Assembly (NCBI RefSeq): GCF_030767025.1
Contig: NZ_JASITE010000001.1
Span: 620,001-684,000, forward strand
DNA from: Nocardia sp. CC227C
Lineage (GTDB): Bacteria > Actinomycetota > Actinomycetes > Mycobacteriales > Mycobacteriaceae
Direction: 5' to 3'
Length of the DNA stretch: 64,000 nucleotides
A program made the position numbers and the translations under genes. The notes beneath the pieces were generated by a model. It was not told the DNA's origin. It saw only the letters and a program-made list of their open reading frames with translations, and searched no databases. The first letter of the stretch is position 1; the number at the start of each line of letters is the position of its first letter. Below are positions 1 to 7,228 of the stretch, one piece after another.

Positions 1-196
1 AGTCCGCCCAGGGGGATTCGCTGTCCAGCAGATCGGCGGCGAGTCCGCTGAGTTCGGACACGTCGGTCAGCATGGCGATATACCGCCGGTCCGGATGCGC
101 CGCACCGAGATCCGATGCGGCCCGGATGCGGCGTCGGCAGCTGTGGTGGCAGTCGCGCAGCCGGTCGATGGTGCTCTGGATCTTCGGATCGGTCAT
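1..196 (-). CDS. DUF326-like helical protein, partial (3' end beyond window)
   Basis: The reading frame starts at ATG (complement of 194-196) with a GGAAGG ribosome site 5 nt upstream, and runs off the left edge after 65 codons. The N-terminal half has a DCHHSC motif (residues 15-20). The second half (MLTDVSELSGLAADLL) has the helix pattern of four-helix-bundle copper-binding DUF326 proteins, where a DCADIC-type segment normally sits, but most of the family's cysteines are missing in the visible part. The assignment rests on this pattern only. If correct, it is a small cytosolic helical protein that may have lost metal binding. It is divergent from the gene at 582 with about 240 bp before the leader peptide. 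Confidence 0.5.
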   Translation of the reverse strand, partial: MTDPKIQSTIDRLRDCHHSCRRRIRAASDLGAAHPDRRYIAMLTDVSELSGLAADLLDSESPWAD

Positions 197-434
197 CGCA
201 ACCTTCCAGAGAGTTCGCTGCTGGTTTGCCCATTGTCGGGGAGTGGCTCTCCGGCATCCCGAAGCCATGCCGGTCCGAGCGTGTCGAAAGTTACTCGTGG
301 GTCGGCGCGGAATATGGTTGCTATCCCCGAGATGTCCCCTTAAGCTCGACGCCGTGCCGAATCCCGCCTACAGCCGCAGCGCCGCGCTCGATGTCGCCGA
401 CCGCGACCGCGCCGCGCTTCTTCCGCTCACCGCG

Positions 435-485
435 ATGGTGGCTGTGGCGCGAATTCTCGTAGTAGCCCGCCGTAGCGGGGTCTGA
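435..485 (+). CDS. Putative branched-chain amino acid leader peptide
   Basis: A 16-codon frame reads MVAVARILVVARRSGV. The run R-I-L-V-V-x-R-R is the same style as leader peptides of actinobacterial ilvB operons (the Corynebacterium glutamicum ilvBNC leader, as I recall it, reads MTIIRLVVVTARRLP). Four consecutive codons ATT CTC GTA GTA would act as the starvation sensor; GTA is rare in GC-rich genomes. The last codons form the 5' arm of a strong hairpin (470-509), as expected for attenuation. There is no clear Shine-Dalgarno at the ATG, and an in-frame GTG near 354 could give a longer peptide. The regulated gene would be the LeuA-domain gene at 582. Confidence 0.6.
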   Translation: MVAVARILVVARRSGV

Positions 486-509
486 TTCGGACCGGCCCCC
501 TCGCTGCGG
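470..509 (+). promoter_or_regulatory. Attenuator hairpin overlapping the leader peptide end
   Basis: CCGTAGCGGGG (470-480) pairs with CCCCTCGCTGCGG (497-509) through 11 pairs with one G-U and one or two bulged bases. A ribosome stalled on the Ile-Leu-Val-Val codons just upstream would disrupt it. Downstream, GGTCCC (near 533) can pair with GGGA-AGACC, which overlaps the ribosome site of the next gene. No U-tract follows, so the switch could act on translation rather than termination. Confidence 0.5.
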
Positions 510-581
510 CCACTCTGCTCTTGATTTCTCGCTGGTCCCCTCTGCCATTCCTCGGAAGATTCGGGAAGACCAAACCTCACC

Positions 582-1025
582 ATGACCATCACCATCGATA
601 CCGACATGTTCATCGCCGCCGCCCCCGCGAGTCTGCGGGCCGAGTGCCGCGACCTCACCCCCGCCGAGTTCTACGACCGGTACTGCGAACACGAAGGCCC
701 GGTCAAGCTCAGTGAGTGGACGCCCATCGGGCACCACGGACCCGGCGGGCGCTACACGGCGACCCTGGAGATCGCCGACCACCTCCGCACCGTCGTGGCG
801 ACGGGCAGTCCGGTGGCGACACTGACCTCGGCCCTCTACGACGAGGGCTATCCGGTCGAGATCCTCGCCTTCCATCAGCGCCGCACCGATGACGGCATCG
901 CCACCTTCGTCCAGTGTGAGTTCAACGGCCGCCGCGGCTGGGGCGCCGCCCTCGCCGACGACGGAGCCGAATCCGCCATCCGTGCCATGATCGCGGGCAT
1001 CAACCACCTCGGAACACACTTCTGA
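582..1025 (+). CDS. Stand-alone 2-isopropylmalate synthase regulatory (LeuA dimer) domain protein
   Basis: The 147-residue protein matches only the C-terminal allosteric domain of LeuA. From about residue 50 it reads GPGGRYTATLEI, then the SPVATLTSALYDEGY helix, an ILAFHQR strand where LeuA has its VLDYYEH segment, ATFVQCEF and GWGAAL. The TIM-barrel catalytic domain of 2-isopropylmalate synthase is absent, so it cannot itself condense acetyl-CoA and ketoisovalerate. A role as a leucine-binding regulator or partner subunit is inference. ATG 582 has a GGGAAG ribosome site. It is preceded by a branched-chain leader peptide and hairpin and followed by a perfect terminator. An isopropylmalate dehydrogenase-like gene lies about 1.1 kb downstream, beyond two genes of opposite strand. 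Confidence 0.8.
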   Translation: MTITIDTDMFIAAAPASLRAECRDLTPAEFYDRYCEHEGPVKLSEWTPIGHHGPGGRYTATLEIADHLRTVVATGSPVATLTSALYDEGYPVEILAFHQRRTDDGIATFVQCEFNGRRGWGAALADDGAESAIRAMIAGINHLGTHF

Positions 1026-1041
1026 GGTAGCGCCGCTCCCC

Positions 1042-1072
1042 GCACCCCGCCACCCGCACGGTGGCGGGGTGC
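1042..1072 (+). terminator. Terminator of the LeuA-domain gene
   Basis: Perfect 13-bp stem: GCACCCCGCCACC (1042-1054) with GGTGGCGGGGTGC (1060-1072), 5-nt loop, 17 nt after the stop codon. Confidence 0.8.
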
Positions 1073-1099
1073 ATTGCGGGATGGGTCCGAAAACAGCAG

Positions 1100-1125
1100 C
1101 GCCGCACCCGATCCCGGGTGCGGCG
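1100..1125 (-). terminator. Terminator of the thioredoxin gene
   Basis: Perfect 11-bp stem CGCCGCACCCG / CGGGTGCGGCG with a 4-nt loop, 13 nt past the 3' end of the leftward thioredoxin gene. Confidence 0.75.
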
Positions 1126-1138
1126 AGCTCGCGTCGGT

Positions 1139-1504
1139 CTACTGCGACTGCTGCTCGGCGAGCTGCTTGCGGACCTCTTCCATATCGAGATCCTTGACCT
1201 GACCGATGAGGTCCTCCAGCGCGGCCGGGGGCAGCGCGCCGGGCTGTGCGAAGACGAGCACGCCCTCGCGGAAAGCCATGATGGTCGGAATCGAGCGGAT
1301 CTGCGCCGCCGCGGCGAGCCCCTGCTCCGACTCGGTGTCGACCTTGCCGAACACCACATCGGGGTGCTTCTCGGACGACGCCTCGTAGGTCGGCGCGAAG
1401 CTCTTGCACGGGCCGCACCAATCGGCCCAGAAATCGACGAGTACCACGTCGTTTCCTGTCACGACCTCATCGAAGTTCTGCTCGGTAAGAGTCTGGGTGG
1501 CCAT
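1139..1504 (-). CDS. Thioredoxin
   Basis: A 121-residue single-domain thioredoxin with the redox site W-C-G-P-C at residues 29-33 and the cis-proline segment IRSIPTIMAF. It would reduce protein disulfides in the cytoplasm, using electrons from thioredoxin reductase (not in this window). There is no signal peptide. ATG 1504 is chosen because GAGAGGA lies 5 nt upstream; an in-frame ATG 36 nt further up lacks this. The C-terminus carries a short charged, Gln-rich extension (EEVRKQLAEQQSQ). It is a single-gene unit with its own terminator. The neighbouring genes suggest no specific substrate. Confidence 0.93.
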   Translation of the reverse strand: MATQTLTEQNFDEVVTGNDVVLVDFWADWCGPCKSFAPTYEASSEKHPDVVFGKVDTESEQGLAAAAQIRSIPTIMAFREGVLVFAQPGALPPAALEDLIGQVKDLDMEEVRKQLAEQQSQ

Positions 1505-1561
1505 GGCATCCTCTCGTGTCGGTTTCGTCCGGTCCAACACCGAACGATGCGGTTGTGTTCC

Positions 1562-2062
1562 CTACCCGACCGGCCACTCGCGCCGCCGATCACCGTCCCA
1601 CCGTCGTATACCCACAACGGTAGCCGGGAAATCCCCGTCCCGGCCGACGGCCGCCAGGGCGGTCGGCAACTGGGTCGGGGTCACGCGCCTGGCCAGTGTG
1701 ACATGTGGGGTCCACGCGTCGGGACGCACGGTAGAGGGGATACCCGGGCAGGGGGAGATGACACCGAACAATCGGCGCTGTAGGTCCAGCAGGGGGAGGG
1801 AGGGGACGACGGCGCGGACCAGGATCGGGCGGCGGGCGCCGAAGACGAGGAGGCCGCCGAGGAGGACGGGGATGGCGGTGAAGGGCTCCCGGGCCAGGGA
1901 TTTGTCGAGGCGGGGCCAGATTTCGCGGGCGACGGCGACGGTGATGTGGGGGCGGTGGTTCGCGTCGGGGGAGTGCAGGCCGGCCTCGGCCAGCAGGCGC
2001 CACTGGTCGCGGATGGTGGATTCCGCCGCCTCGTCGAGGATCAGTTCAACCGACTGGACCAC
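1562..2062 (-). CDS. 2'-5' RNA ligase / 2H phosphoesterase family protein
   Basis: A 166-residue protein with the two H-x-T motifs that define the 2H family: HIT at residues 39-41 and HVT at 119-121, spaced as in bacterial ThpR/LigT-like proteins. Members hydrolyse or ligate 2',5'- or cyclic phosphodiester bonds in RNA; the true substrate here cannot be told. The start is a GTG (complement of 2060-2062) without a strong ribosome site. It lies 58 bp from the leftward thioredoxin start, on the same strand, so the two could be co-transcribed. The gene at 2137 diverges from it with a 74-bp spacer. Confidence 0.85.
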   Translation of the reverse strand: MVQSVELILDEAAESTIRDQWRLLAEAGLHSPDANHRPHITVAVAREIWPRLDKSLAREPFTAIPVLLGGLLVFGARRPILVRAVVPSLPLLDLQRRLFGVISPCPGIPSTVRPDAWTPHVTLARRVTPTQLPTALAAVGRDGDFPATVVGIRRWDGDRRREWPVG

Positions 2063-2136
2063 AGGTGGACGATACGTGAGGAAGTGTCCGGGGTCCGGTT
2101 CCGCGCGAGCGCGGTGGTTGCGGGAGGATTACCGGC

Positions 2137-3219
2137 ATGAGTGACGGCGGGAATCTGCGGCTGGGGCTGATCGAGGGGGACGGAATCGGCCCGGACGTGG
2201 TGCGCGCCGCCCGCGACGTGGTGGACGAGGCGCTGGCGGTACTGGGGATTCCGGCGGTGGAGTGGGTGCCGCTGCTGATCGGGCACGCCGCCATCGCGGA
2301 GTTCGGCGATCCGGTGCCCGAGGCGACGCTGAAGGGTCTGGAAGGGGTGGACGCGTGGATCATGGGCCCGCACGACAGTGCGTCGTACGCGGCCGAGCAC
2401 CGGACCGGGCTGCCGCCCGCGGGCGCGGTGCGCAAGCGGTTCGGCCTGTACGGCAATATCCGCCCGGCGCGCGGGATGGCGGGGGTGCGGGCGGTGGCCG
2501 CCGAGATGGATCTGGTCATCGTGCGCGAGAACAGCGAGGGTCTCTACGCCGACCGCAATATGTATGCCGGATCGGGTGAGTTCCGGCCGACCCCGGATGT
2601 TGCCCTGGCGGTCGGCGTGTTCACCCGCGCGGCCATCGAGCGCATCGCCCGGCTGGCCTTCGAGGTGGCCGAGACCCGGCGCAAGAAGGTCACCATCGTG
2701 CACAAGGCGAATGTGCTGCCCCTGACCACGGGCCTGTTCCGCGAGGTGTGCTACGAGGTCGCCGAGCGCTACCCGAATGTCGAGGTGACCGATGAGCACG
2801 TGGATGCGATCACGGCGCTGCTGGTGCGCACGCCCGATGCCTTCGACGTGTTGGTCACCGAGAACCTGTTCGGCGACATCCTCTCCGACCTGGCGGGCGA
2901 ACTGAGCGGTTCGCTGGGGATGGCACCCTCGCTGAACTGCTCGGACACCCACGCCATGGCCCAGGCCGTGCACGGCGCTGCGCCCGCCCTGGCCGGACAC
3001 AATCGGGCGAATCCGCTCGCGCTCATCCGGTCCGCCGCGATGATGTTGCGCTGGTTGGCCAACCGCGACGGCCGTTCCGCCCTGCACCGCGCCGCCGATC
3101 GCATCGACAACGCGGTAGCGGAGACGTTGCGGGCCGGAGTCGCCACATCCGATTTGGGTGGGTTAGCATCTACCACCGAATTCACCGAGCAGGTGCGGGC
3201 ACGTCTGCACCGCTGGTGA
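2137..3219 (+). CDS. Isocitrate/isopropylmalate dehydrogenase family protein
   Basis: A 360-residue NAD(P)-dependent beta-decarboxylating dehydrogenase. Visible family signatures are GDGIGPDV (residues 14-21), the substrate Arg region YGNIRPARG, VRENSEGLYADR, HKANVLPLTTGLF and NLFGDILSDLAGELSGSLGMAPS with the metal-binding aspartates. The family converts isopropylmalate, isocitrate, tartrate or homoisocitrate to a ketoacid and CO2. ENSEGLYADR differs from typical LeuB, so substrate specificity is open. The adjacent LeuA-regulatory-domain gene makes a leucine-like or related ketoacid pathway attractive, but this is inference. ATG 2137 follows GGGAGGA. A short hairpin (3229-3249) follows the gene. 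Confidence 0.85.
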   Translation: MSDGGNLRLGLIEGDGIGPDVVRAARDVVDEALAVLGIPAVEWVPLLIGHAAIAEFGDPVPEATLKGLEGVDAWIMGPHDSASYAAEHRTGLPPAGAVRKRFGLYGNIRPARGMAGVRAVAAEMDLVIVRENSEGLYADRNMYAGSGEFRPTPDVALAVGVFTRAAIERIARLAFEVAETRRKKVTIVHKANVLPLTTGLFREVCYEVAERYPNVEVTDEHVDAITALLVRTPDAFDVLVTENLFGDILSDLAGELSGSLGMAPSLNCSDTHAMAQAVHGAAPALAGHNRANPLALIRSAAMMLRWLANRDGRSALHRAADRIDNAVAETLRAGVATSDLGGLASTTEFTEQVRARLHRW

Positions 3220-3361
3220 GCGATGTCCGGCGCGTAACGGGCACGCGCCAGCGTGTCGCGGATTAATCTTCCGTTACCGATCCGCGCGGAATGTCCGACT
3301 CGCCTACATTTCGAACGGCGGGCGACGCCCGGATGTCGCGTAACCGAACTGTGGAGGACCT

Positions 3362-4276
3362 GTGTCTGTTCGATTTTTCCGCGGGCGTGCCCTGCGGGCC
3401 GCCTGTGCGCTCGCCGGTGGCGTCCTGATGCTGACCGCGTGTAGCAACACCGAGAGCGGCGGCCCCGAGGTCGCCAAGGTCGAGGGCATCACCAAGGTGG
3501 ACGCCATCGCGGCGCAGCTGCCGGAGGACATCAAGAACTCGGGCAAGCTCGTCGTCGGCGTCAATGTGCCCTACGCGCCCAACGAGTTCAAGGATCCCGC
3601 CACCGGTGAGATCATCGGCTTCGACGTGGACCTGATGGACGCGGTCGCCCAGGTGCTCGGCGTGACCGCCGAATACCAGGAATCCGACTTCGAGAAGATC
3701 ATCCCCTCCATCGAGGTCGGCACCTACAACGTCGGCATGTCGTCGTTCACCGACAACAAGGAGCGTGAGCAGACCGCCGACTTCGTCACCTACTTCAACG
3801 CGGGCAGCCAGTGGGCCCGCAAGGTGGGTTCGGACGTGAACCCGGACGACGCCTGCGGCAAGCGGGTCGCGGTGCAGCGCACCACCGTTCAGGACACCGA
3901 CGAGATTCCCGACCGCAGCGCCGAGTGCGTCGCCGAGGGCAAGCCGGAGATCGTGAAGGTGGCCTACGACGAGCAGAGCGCCGCCGCCACCGCGCTGGTG
4001 CAGGGCCAGGTGGACGCCATGTCCGCCGATTCGCCGGTCACCGCCTATGCCATCAAGGAAGCCAACAAGGACGCGAAGGTGATCGAGGCCGCCGGTCCGA
4101 TCTTCGACTCCGCCCCCTACGGCTGGCCGGTCAAGAAGGGTTCGCCGCTGGCCCCGGTGCTGCAGCAGGCCATGCAGTACCTGATCGACAACGGCCAGTA
4201 CCGGCAGATCGCCGAGAACTGGGGTGTCGAAGAGGGCGTGATCGCCAAGTCGGTCATCAACGGCGCACAGGGCTGA
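3362..4276 (+). CDS. Amino-acid ABC transporter substrate-binding lipoprotein
   Basis: A 304-residue family 3 solute-binding protein. It starts at GTG 3362, with GGAGGA 4 nt upstream. The N-terminus is a lipoprotein signal: basic start (FFRGRALR), hydrophobic core and lipobox LTAC with Cys near residue 27. The mature part has the signatures of polar amino-acid binders, such as GKLVVGVNVPYAPNEF and GFDVDLMDAVAQVLG. It would capture an amino acid outside the membrane and hand it to the permease at 4286. It heads a three-gene operon with 9 bp to the permease. The ligand cannot be predicted; glutamate/glutamine-type or basic amino acids are typical. Confidence 0.92.
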   Translation: MSVRFFRGRALRAACALAGGVLMLTACSNTESGGPEVAKVEGITKVDAIAAQLPEDIKNSGKLVVGVNVPYAPNEFKDPATGEIIGFDVDLMDAVAQVLGVTAEYQESDFEKIIPSIEVGTYNVGMSSFTDNKEREQTADFVTYFNAGSQWARKVGSDVNPDDACGKRVAVQRTTVQDTDEIPDRSAECVAEGKPEIVKVAYDEQSAAATALVQGQVDAMSADSPVTAYAIKEANKDAKVIEAAGPIFDSAPYGWPVKKGSPLAPVLQQAMQYLIDNGQYRQIAENWGVEEGVIAKSVINGAQG

Positions 4277-4285
4277 TCACACACG

Positions 4286-5242
4286 ATGTCCGATAAGTTC
4301 GAGAAGCCGGAGTCCGCCGCCGCCACCGCGGCGGCGGCCGGTGCCGAGCCGGAGCCCATCAAGGCCATCCCCTTGCGGCGTCCGGGCCGGTGGATCGCCG
4401 CCGCGATCATCCTGGTGCTGCTGGGCCTGTTCCTGTACGGCGCGGCGACCAATCCCGCCTACCACTGGGATACGTACGCGAACTACCTGTTCGACAAGCG
4501 GATCCTGGAAGGCGCGCTGGTCACGCTGGAGCTGACCGTGCTGGCCATGGTGCTCGGCGCCGTGCTGGGCGTGGTGCTGGCCATCATGCGGCTGTCGCCG
4601 AACCCGGTGCTGCGCTCGGTGGCGTGGGCCTACCTCTGGATCTTCCGCGGCACTCCGGTGTACGTGCAACTGGTGTTCTGGGGCCTGTTCCCCGGCTTGT
4701 ACCAGACCATCACCGTCGGAGTGCCCTTCGGTCCGTCCTTCGCGGATTTCAATGTGCTGGACTGGCGGGCCCCGTTCCTGTTCGCGGTGATCGGCCTGGG
4801 ACTCAACGAGGCCGCCTACATGGCCGAAATCGTCCGTGCCGGTGTGAATTCCGTGGGCGAGGGGCAGCGCGAGGCATCGGTGGCGCTGGGCATGTCCTGG
4901 TCGCAAACCATGCGCCGCACCGTGCTGCCGCAGGCCATGCGGGTGATCATTCCGCCCACCGGCAACGAGCTCATCTCCATGCTCAAGACCACTTCGCTGG
5001 TCACGGCGATTCCGCTGACCACCGACCTGTACGGCCGGGCGCGCGACATCTACGGCGTGAACTTCCAGCCGGTGCCGCTGCTGCTGGTCGCGGCGACCTG
5101 GTATCTGGTGGTGACCAGCGTGCTCATGGTGGGCCAGTTCTACCTGGAGCGCTACTACTCACGCGGTTCCTCGCGGCAGTTGACCGGAAAGCAGTTGCGG
5201 GCCTTGGCTTCCCAACAGCACGTGGTGGAGGAGGGTAAGTGA
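4286..5242 (+). CDS. Amino-acid ABC transporter permease
   Basis: A 318-residue HisM/GlnP-type inner-membrane permease. An Ala-rich cytosolic N-terminus (about 30 residues) is followed by a first membrane helix ([19 protein letters not shown]), then the conserved core with [14 protein letters not shown] and the EAA loop ([28 protein letters not shown]) that docks on the ATPase. At least five hydrophobic helices are visible. It overlaps the following ATPase gene by 4 nt (GTGA), so translation is coupled. The long periplasmic stretch around residues 50-70 and the basic C-terminus are common in actinobacterial members. Confidence 0.92.
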   Translation: MSDKFEKPESAAATAAAAGAEPEPIKAIPLRRPGRWIAAAIILVLLGLFLYGAATNPAYHWDTYANYLFDKRILEGALVTLELTVLAMVLGAVLGVVLAIMRLSPNPVLRSVAWAYLWIFRGTPVYVQLVFWGLFPGLYQTITVGVPFGPSFADFNVLDWRAPFLFAVIGLGLNEAAYMAEIVRAGVNSVGEGQREASVALGMSWSQTMRRTVLPQAMRVIIPPTGNELISMLKTTSLVTAIPLTTDLYGRARDIYGVNFQPVPLLLVAATWYLVVTSVLMVGQFYLERYYSRGSSRQLTGKQLRALASQQHVVEEGK

Positions 5243-6021
5243 CCGCGACATCCGACACCGTGCCGCCCATGGTGCGCGCCGACCGGGTCTGCAAGAACTT
5301 CGGTGCGCTGCGGGTGCTCAAGGGCATCACGCTGGAGGTGAAACGCGGTGAGGTGCTGTGCCTCATCGGCCCGTCCGGCTCCGGCAAGTCCACCTTCCTG
5401 CGCTGCATCAACCATCTGGAGCAGGTGAACGCCGGACGGCTGTACGTGGACGGCGAACTGGTCGGCTACCGCGAAAAGGGTGACAAGCTCTACGAATTGC
5501 ATCCGCGCGAGGCCGCCCGTCAGCGCCGCGACATCGGCATGGTGTTCCAGCATTTCAACCTGTTCCCGCACCGGACCGCGCTGGAGAACATCATCGAGGC
5601 GCCCACCCAGGTCAAGAAGACCGCCAAGGCCGACGCGGTGGCCCGCGCCAAGGAACTGCTGGACCGGGTCGGCCTGGCGGACAAGGCCGACACCTACCCC
5701 GCCCAGCTGTCCGGCGGCCAGCAGCAGCGCGTCGCCATCGCCCGGGCGCTGGCCATGGATCCCAAGCTGATGCTCTTCGACGAGCCCACCTCGGCGCTGG
5801 ACCCGGAGCTGGTCGGCGAGGTGCTCGGCGTCATGCGGGAACTCGCGGCCGACGGCATGACCATGGTGGTGGTGACGCACGAAATGGGCTTCGCCCGCGA
5901 GGTCGCCGATCAGCTGGTGTTCATGGACGGCGGCGTGGTGGTGGAGGCCGGTAACCCGCGCGAGGTGCTGGCCGATCCCAAGCACGAGCGCACCAAGACC
6001 TTCCTGTCCCGGATTCTGTAG
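5239..6021 (+). CDS. Amino-acid ABC transporter ATP-binding protein
   Basis: A 260-residue ABC ATPase of the GlnQ/HisP type. Walker A is GPSGSGKS (about residues 47-54), the signature is [15 protein letters not shown], Walker B is [12 protein letters not shown] and the H-loop is [10 protein letters not shown] short insert after the Q-loop region ([19 protein letters not shown]) is seen in many actinobacterial GlnQ-like proteins. It powers the importer formed with the two upstream genes. The GTG start lies inside the permease stop. The operon ends in a strong terminator 19 bp downstream. Confidence 0.93.
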   Translation: MTATSDTVPPMVRADRVCKNFGALRVLKGITLEVKRGEVLCLIGPSGSGKSTFLRCINHLEQVNAGRLYVDGELVGYREKGDKLYELHPREAARQRRDIGMVFQHFNLFPHRTALENIIEAPTQVKKTAKADAVARAKELLDRVGLADKADTYPAQLSGGQQQRVAIARALAMDPKLMLFDEPTSALDPELVGEVLGVMRELAADGMTMVVVTHEMGFAREVADQLVFMDGGVVVEAGNPREVLADPKHERTKTFLSRIL

Positions 6022-6039
6022 CGGCGCAGCGGCTTACCC

Positions 6040-6076
6040 GATCGGCCCCGTTCCGCAGCGCGGAGCGGGGCCGATC
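6040..6076 (+). terminator. Terminator of the amino-acid ABC operon
   Basis: A 17-bp stem (6040-6056 with 6060-6076) with a single G-U pair and a 3-nt loop, directly after the ATPase gene. Confidence 0.8.
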
Positions 6077-6140
6077 CGTCGTGAGTGCGGTCGTCGCGCG
6101 GCACGAACGTCCGGGCGGTGCCAGGTTCGAGTTGCCGCCG

Positions 6141-6230
6141 CGTACTCCGGGTTCGCGCCGCGCGCGTACTCCGGGTTCGCTCCGCGCGTACGCCGGGTTC
6201 GCCCCGCACGTACGCAGGGCTCGCGCCGCA
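6141..6230. repeat. Four tandem GC-rich repeats, 22-24 bp
   Basis: Units start at 6141 (24 bp), 6165, 6187 and 6209 (22 bp each). Consensus CGTACTCCGGGTTCGC-CCGC; the last two units have diverged (CGTACGCCGGG, CGTACGCAGGG). A 22-bp period is about two helical turns and not a multiple of three, so it is not a coding repeat. It lies between the ABC operon terminator and the 3' end of the LysR gene. Confidence 0.8.
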
Positions 6231-6248
6231 CGGTGCGTCCACGGGATC

Positions 6249-7157
6249 TCAGCGGCCGGTGAGCGCGATGCGCAGCTGTCCCAGCAGGACTTTGGCCGCC
6301 GGGCTGAGCGGTCGGTCGGTGCGCCAGGTCAGGATCAGGCGACCGCGCAGGGCGGGGGTCAGCGGCAGGGTGCGCACCCCCGATCCGGCCGCCTCGGTGT
6401 CGGTCGGCTCGGTGTCGGTCGGCTCCGGTACGACCGCCACGCCGAGGCCGTACGCGGCCAGCCGGATGAGCAGCGGGGGAGCGGCCGCCTCGAAGGCGAT
6501 ATCGGGGCTGAGACCGGCTGTGGCGCAGGCGCGTTCGAGCACGCCACGGATGCCGGTGCCGCGCGGTAGGGCGATGAGCGGGTGGCGGCACAGCTCCGCC
6601 AGGGTGAGCGCGGAACCGAACCGGGTGTCGTCGGCGGCCACCGCGGCGACGATGGCGGTGTCGAGGACGGTTTCGGCGGCCACGGCGGGACCCAGTTCCG
6701 CCCCGCTGTCGCCGACGATGGCGAGATCGAGTTCGCCGCGTCCCAGAGCGGCGAGCATGCGGTCGGAGGTGTCCTCGGTGAGACTGATCCCGACCTGGGG
6801 GTGATCGCGGTGGAAGGCCGCCAGCACCCCGGCCGCGTCGAACTCGTCGGTGGCGGCCCCGGAGATCATGCCGATGCGCACCTGGCCGCGCAGCAGTCCG
6901 GTGAACTCGTCGACCGTATGAGTGATGCGCTCGGTCGCCTCCAGCGCCGCCCGCGCCAGCGGCAGCACCGCCGCGCCCACCGGGGTGAGGGTGACCGTGC
7001 GGCCGGAGCGGTCCAGGAGTTGTTGTCCGAGTTCGCGTTCCAGTTGGCGGATCTGGGCGCTCAGGCCCGGCTGGGCCAGGTGCAGGCGCGCGGCGGCGCG
7101 GGTGAAGTTGGCCTCCTCGGCCACGGTGACGAAGTAGCGCAGCTGTCGCAGTTCCAT
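6249..7157 (-). CDS. LysR family transcriptional regulator
   Basis: A 302-residue LysR-type regulator. The N-terminal helix-turn-helix (residues 1-60) reads MELRQLRYFVTVAEEANFTRAA..., with the LAQPGLSAQIRQLE recognition region. The C-terminal effector domain starts near residue 90 (GQVRIGMISG). It is divergent from the FAD oxidase at 7229 with a 71-bp intergenic region holding an ATAACT/AGTTAT inverted repeat, the classical layout in which a LysR protein controls its neighbour and itself. A TDTEPTDTE repeat lies near residue 245. The inducer is unknown. Confidence 0.9.
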   Translation of the reverse strand: MELRQLRYFVTVAEEANFTRAAARLHLAQPGLSAQIRQLERELGQQLLDRSGRTVTLTPVGAAVLPLARAALEATERITHTVDEFTGLLRGQVRIGMISGAATDEFDAAGVLAAFHRDHPQVGISLTEDTSDRMLAALGRGELDLAIVGDSGAELGPAVAAETVLDTAIVAAVAADDTRFGSALTLAELCRHPLIALPRGTGIRGVLERACATAGLSPDIAFEAAAPPLLIRLAAYGLGVAVVPEPTDTEPTDTEAAGSGVRTLPLTPALRGRLILTWRTDRPLSPAAKVLLGQLRIALTGR

Positions 7158-7201
7158 AACTGATTATTCTAGCGAGAAGAAGAACTATCTGTTGGAGTTA
7201 T
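7156..7201. promoter_or_regulatory. Candidate LysR operator region
   Basis: ATAACT (7156-7161) and AGTTAT (7196-7201) are inverted copies flanking an AT-rich stretch in the divergent spacer. The region is clearly more AT-rich than its surroundings and fits an overlapping pair of promoters bound by the LysR protein. The assignment is by position and symmetry only. Confidence 0.45.
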
Positions 7202-7228
7202 CGTGCTCGGCTAGGCAGGGTCGGAGGT

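Noticed and set aside
3220..3361. GlnR box before the amino-acid ABC operon
   Set aside because: Several GTAAC/GTTAC half sites occur, but none with the spacing and second half of a GlnR site.
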